Assembly (NCBI RefSeq): GCF_030161635.1 | Contig: NZ_BSUO01000001.1 | Span: forward strand, 2,523,199 to 2,587,198 | Source: Mobilicoccus caccae | GTDB lineage: Bacteria; Actinomycetota; Actinomycetes; Actinomycetales; Dermatophilaceae | DNA length: 64,000 nt | Direction: 5' to 3' | Shown: positions 58,034 through 64,000 of the stretch, piece by piece | How positions within the stretch are numbered: the first letter of the stretch is position 1 | How the letters are laid out: the number at the start of each line of letters is the position of its first letter | Notes under the pieces: generated by a model | The model's input: the letters and a program-made list of their open reading frames with translations, nothing else | Database searches by the model: none | Told to the model about the DNA's origin: nothing | Position numbers and translations under genes: made by a program

Positions 58034-60133
58034 ATGAGACGTCTGAGCACCACCGTGGCCATGGTCGCCACCCTCGGCCTCGCCCTCACGCCCGCGACCG
58101 CGCTCGCTGCCACCTCCGACGAACAGACCCCCGCCGACCGCGCCGCCGCCTACGGTTCGCCGCGCTGGCAGACCCAGTACGAGCAGAACCTGCGTGCCGA
58201 GATCGACCCGGCTCACCCCGTGCAGTGGATGCGCGACTTCGGACGCACCCCCTCCCACGTGGGCACCCCCGGCAACGCCCGTTCCCTCGAGGCCGAGGTC
58301 GCCGCCCTGAAGAAGGCCGGCCTCGAGGTGGAGGTCGACACCTACCAGGTGCTCGCCACCAAGCCCAAGAGCATCTCGGTGCGTCAGACCGCGCCGGTCG
58401 AGCGCGACCTGGCCGTGGTCGAGGACGACGTCGACATGGCTCCCGAGGACCTGCCGATCGCCTACAACGCCTACTCCCCCGCCGGGTCGGTCTCCGGTGA
58501 GATCGTCTACGTCAACTACGGCCGCCCGCAGGACTTCGCCGAACTCGAGCGTCGTGGAGTCAGCGTCGAGGGCAAGATCGCGCTCGCCCGCTACGGCCAG
58601 AACTTCCGCGGCGTCAAGCCCGACCAGGCGGCCAAGGCCGGCGCCATCGGCATGATCATGTTCAGCGACCCCTCCGACGACGGATTCGTCCGTGGCGACA
58701 CGTTCCCCGACGGCCCGTGGCGGCCCGACGACGGCATCCAGCGTGGCTCCGTCCTGCGCCTCTGGGACCGCCCCGGAGACCCGCTCACGCCCGGGACACC
58801 GTCCAAGCCCGGCGTCCCCCGCATCGACGAGAGCGAGGCGACGACCTTCGCGAAGATCCCCGTCACCCCGATCTCCTCGCGCGAGGCGCGCAAGCTCCTG
58901 TCGACCCTCACCGGACCGGCGGTGCCGGAGGAGTGGCAGGGCGGGCACGATTTCCGCTACCGTTTCGGCGGCGGCGAGACATCGGTCAAGCTGGACCTCG
59001 ACATCGACCGCACCCAGATCGACGTGAACAACGTCATCGCGACGATCCCCGGCACCGACCCCGACGCGGGCTACGTGCTCGTCGGCGGTCACCGCGACAC
59101 GTGGAGCGCCGGCGCCGTGGACAACAAGTCGGGCTGGATCTCCACCATGGAACTCGCCCGCGCCCTCGGGGGACTGTACCGCGACGGCTGGCAGCCGCGC
59201 CGCACGATCGTGCTGGCCGGCTGGGACGGTGAGGAGTACGGCCTGCTCGGTGCCACCGAGTACGCCGAGAACCACGCCCAGAAGCTCAAGGACGGCGCGC
59301 TCGCCTACCTCAACATGGACGGCACGGCGGGCACCCGCTTCGGCGCCTCGAGCGTTCCCTCCCTCGACGACGAGATCCGCTCGGTGGCCGACGAGGTCGA
59401 CTCCCCCACGGGCAAGGGCTCGGTCGGCAGCGCCTGGCGCGCGGCCGCCGAGGGCACGCCCACGATCGGCCGCCTGGGCTCGGGGTCGGACTACACGGCC
59501 TTCCTGCAGCACGTCGGCGTGCCGGCCGCGGGAATCGGCTTCTCCTCGACAGGCACGGTCTACCACTCGCTGTACGACACCGTCGAGTACCTGGAGAAGT
59601 TCTCCGACCCGGGCCTCAAGGGTGTCGCGGCTGCGGCCGAGGTGTCGGGCTCACTCGCTCTGCGCCTGGCCAACGCCGACATCCTCCCGATGAAGTACAG
59701 CGCCTACGCCTCCGACGTCCGGACCAGGCTCGAGGCCATGAAGAAGGACGCTCCGGCAGGAGCCTCGCTGCAGACGACGCTGGACGCCGCCGCGGCATGG
59801 GGCTCGGCCACGCGCCGGCTCGAGGCGCGCGGTGCCCGGCTGGCCGCCGGCGGACTCACCTCGGGTGAACGCCCGGAGGCCGCGAAGATCAACGAGGCGA
59901 TCCTCGCGCAGGAACGCGCCCTGCTGACGCCCGACGGCCTCCCCGGCCGGCCCTGGTTCAAGCACCAGGTCTGGGCACCCGGCCAGACGACCGGCTATGC
60001 GGTCCTTCCGCTCCCGGCCCTGGCCGAGGCGACCGAGGCCGGCGACCGCGCCGCGTTCGACAAGGCCGCGGCCGACCTGACGCGATCGCTGAAGAACGCG
60101 ACCGCTCTGGCCGAGGACGTGCTCGACGACTGA
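58034..60133 (+). CDS. Secreted M28 metallopeptidase, glutamate carboxypeptidase II-like
   Basis: 699 aa from the ATG at 58034 (AGGAGAG upstream). Signal peptide MRRLSTTVAMVATLGLALTPATALA. PA domain (IVYVNYGRPQDF, GKIALARYG) inserted before the zinc peptidase core: GGHRDTWSAGAVDNKSG (His, Asp ligands), WDGEEYGLLGATEY (Glu base and ligand), YLNMDGTAG and SGSDYTAFLQHVG; late VYHSLYDTVEYL holds the last His. A TFR-type dimerisation domain ends it. Likely releases C-terminal residues from extracellular peptides. Confidence 0.88.
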   Translation: MRRLSTTVAMVATLGLALTPATALAATSDEQTPADRAAAYGSPRWQTQYEQNLRAEIDPAHPVQWMRDFGRTPSHVGTPGNARSLEAEVAALKKAGLEVEVDTYQVLATKPKSISVRQTAPVERDLAVVEDDVDMAPEDLPIAYNAYSPAGSVSGEIVYVNYGRPQDFAELERRGVSVEGKIALARYGQNFRGVKPDQAAKAGAIGMIMFSDPSDDGFVRGDTFPDGPWRPDDGIQRGSVLRLWDRPGDPLTPGTPSKPGVPRIDESEATTFAKIPVTPISSREARKLLSTLTGPAVPEEWQGGHDFRYRFGGGETSVKLDLDIDRTQIDVNNVIATIPGTDPDAGYVLVGGHRDTWSAGAVDNKSGWISTMELARALGGLYRDGWQPRRTIVLAGWDGEEYGLLGATEYAENHAQKLKDGALAYLNMDGTAGTRFGASSVPSLDDEIRSVADEVDSPTGKGSVGSAWRAAAEGTPTIGRLGSGSDYTAFLQHVGVPAAGIGFSSTGTVYHSLYDTVEYLEKFSDPGLKGVAAAAEVSGSLALRLANADILPMKYSAYASDVRTRLEAMKKDAPAGASLQTTLDAAAAWGSATRRLEARGARLAAGGLTSGERPEAAKINEAILAQERALLTPDGLPGRPWFKHQVWAPGQTTGYAVLPLPALAEATEAGDRAAFDKAAADLTRSLKNATALAEDVLDD

Positions 60134-60159
60134 CCCACCGGCACCACGTGCCGGTACGC

Positions 60160-60203
60160 CGAAGGGCGGGATACCCGACAGATGTCGGATATCCCGCCCT
60201 TCG
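60160..60203. terminator. Bidirectional terminator between the peptidase and tuf genes
   Basis: About 20-bp arms (GAAGGGCGGGATACCCGACA with its complement, one mismatch), between convergent stops at 60133 and 60223. Confidence 0.85.
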
Positions 60204-60222
60204 AAAACGCCTGGGCGTCAGA

Positions 60223-61416
<1,194 letters not shown>

Positions 61417-61537
61417 TGTTGTCCTCCTGGTGGACTTGGTGTGGAACGCCACCGGCTTCAGGCCAGGTGTGGCGCGTTTATGGATGGATTACTGCGTTGT
61501 GATCACGAAGAGGCGCAAGGGGGTGAGTGTACCCGCC

Positions 61538-63640
<2,103 letters not shown>

Positions 63641-63751
63641 TAGCTCTCAGCTCTCTCGTCGTGGGGATTGTCGGGTCTGAAGCGCGGGTCGCGCCCTCAT
63701 CGGGCCCCGTCCCGGCCGGGATCACCGGCCGGAACGGAGGAGATGGAGTGA

Positions 63752-64000
<249 letters not shown>

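Overview
The window is GC-rich DNA from a high-GC Gram-positive bacterium (Actinomycetota, probably Micrococcales; the family-level guess is inference). The evidence is the contiguous S10-spc-alpha ribosomal gene order, zinc-type rpsN, DUF4245 beside xseAB and ispH, a DUF2599 lipoprotein, a class I fumarase and frequent GTG starts with strong AGGAG sites. No rRNA, tRNA or CRISPR array was seen.

Layout. 1-4.2 kb: the end of madM, an LLM flavin oxidoreductase and isochorismatase-type hydrolase pair divergent from a GlxA-like regulator, and an arsenic-resistance-type transporter. 4.3-13.6 kb is an accessory island. An IS3-family element (4334-5610, 3-bp duplication) sits inside the 3' end of a marR gene that follows an FAD monooxygenase. 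Beyond it lies a serine recombinase-TniA-TniB transposon whose tniB is split by two related IS3 elements; removing both restores an uninterrupted 268-codon frame. 13.6-18 kb holds an SDR, AraC/GyrI-type regulators, a Phd/VapC-type and a HigBA-type toxin-antitoxin pair and a GNAT gene. 18-25 kb: ychF, a thioesterase, rmuC, ispH, xseAB and DUF4245. 25.3-29.9 kb: a sugar ABC importer. 30-36 kb: class I fumarase coupled to carbonic anhydrase, glmM, rpsI-rplM and an ArsR-type regulator.

36.4-55.8 kb is the large leftward translation block: rpsJ through rpsQ, rplN through rplO, secY-adk-map, infA-rpmJ-rpsM-rpsK-rpsD-rpoA-rplQ, followed by a beta-lactamase-like hydrolase and truA. The str genes (rpsG, fusA, tuf) lie at 60.2-64 kb, separated from rpsJ by a secreted M28 peptidase, a DUF2599 lipoprotein and an enoyl-CoA hydratase.

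Two cross-cutting observations matter most. (1) At least ten gene models, including essential rpoA (twice), ispH and rplR, lack exactly one base, nearly always in a G/C run, and adding one base back restores the family-typical protein each time. This looks like systematic homopolymer undercalling rather than pseudogenisation. (2) Four gaps in or beside the ribosomal operons carry a two-hairpin element: three copies have an almost invariant 17-18-nt loop on a 10-bp stem whose sequence differs between copies but stays perfectly paired, followed 13-15 nt later by a hairpin with a GAA loop. This is the best candidate here for an undescribed element.
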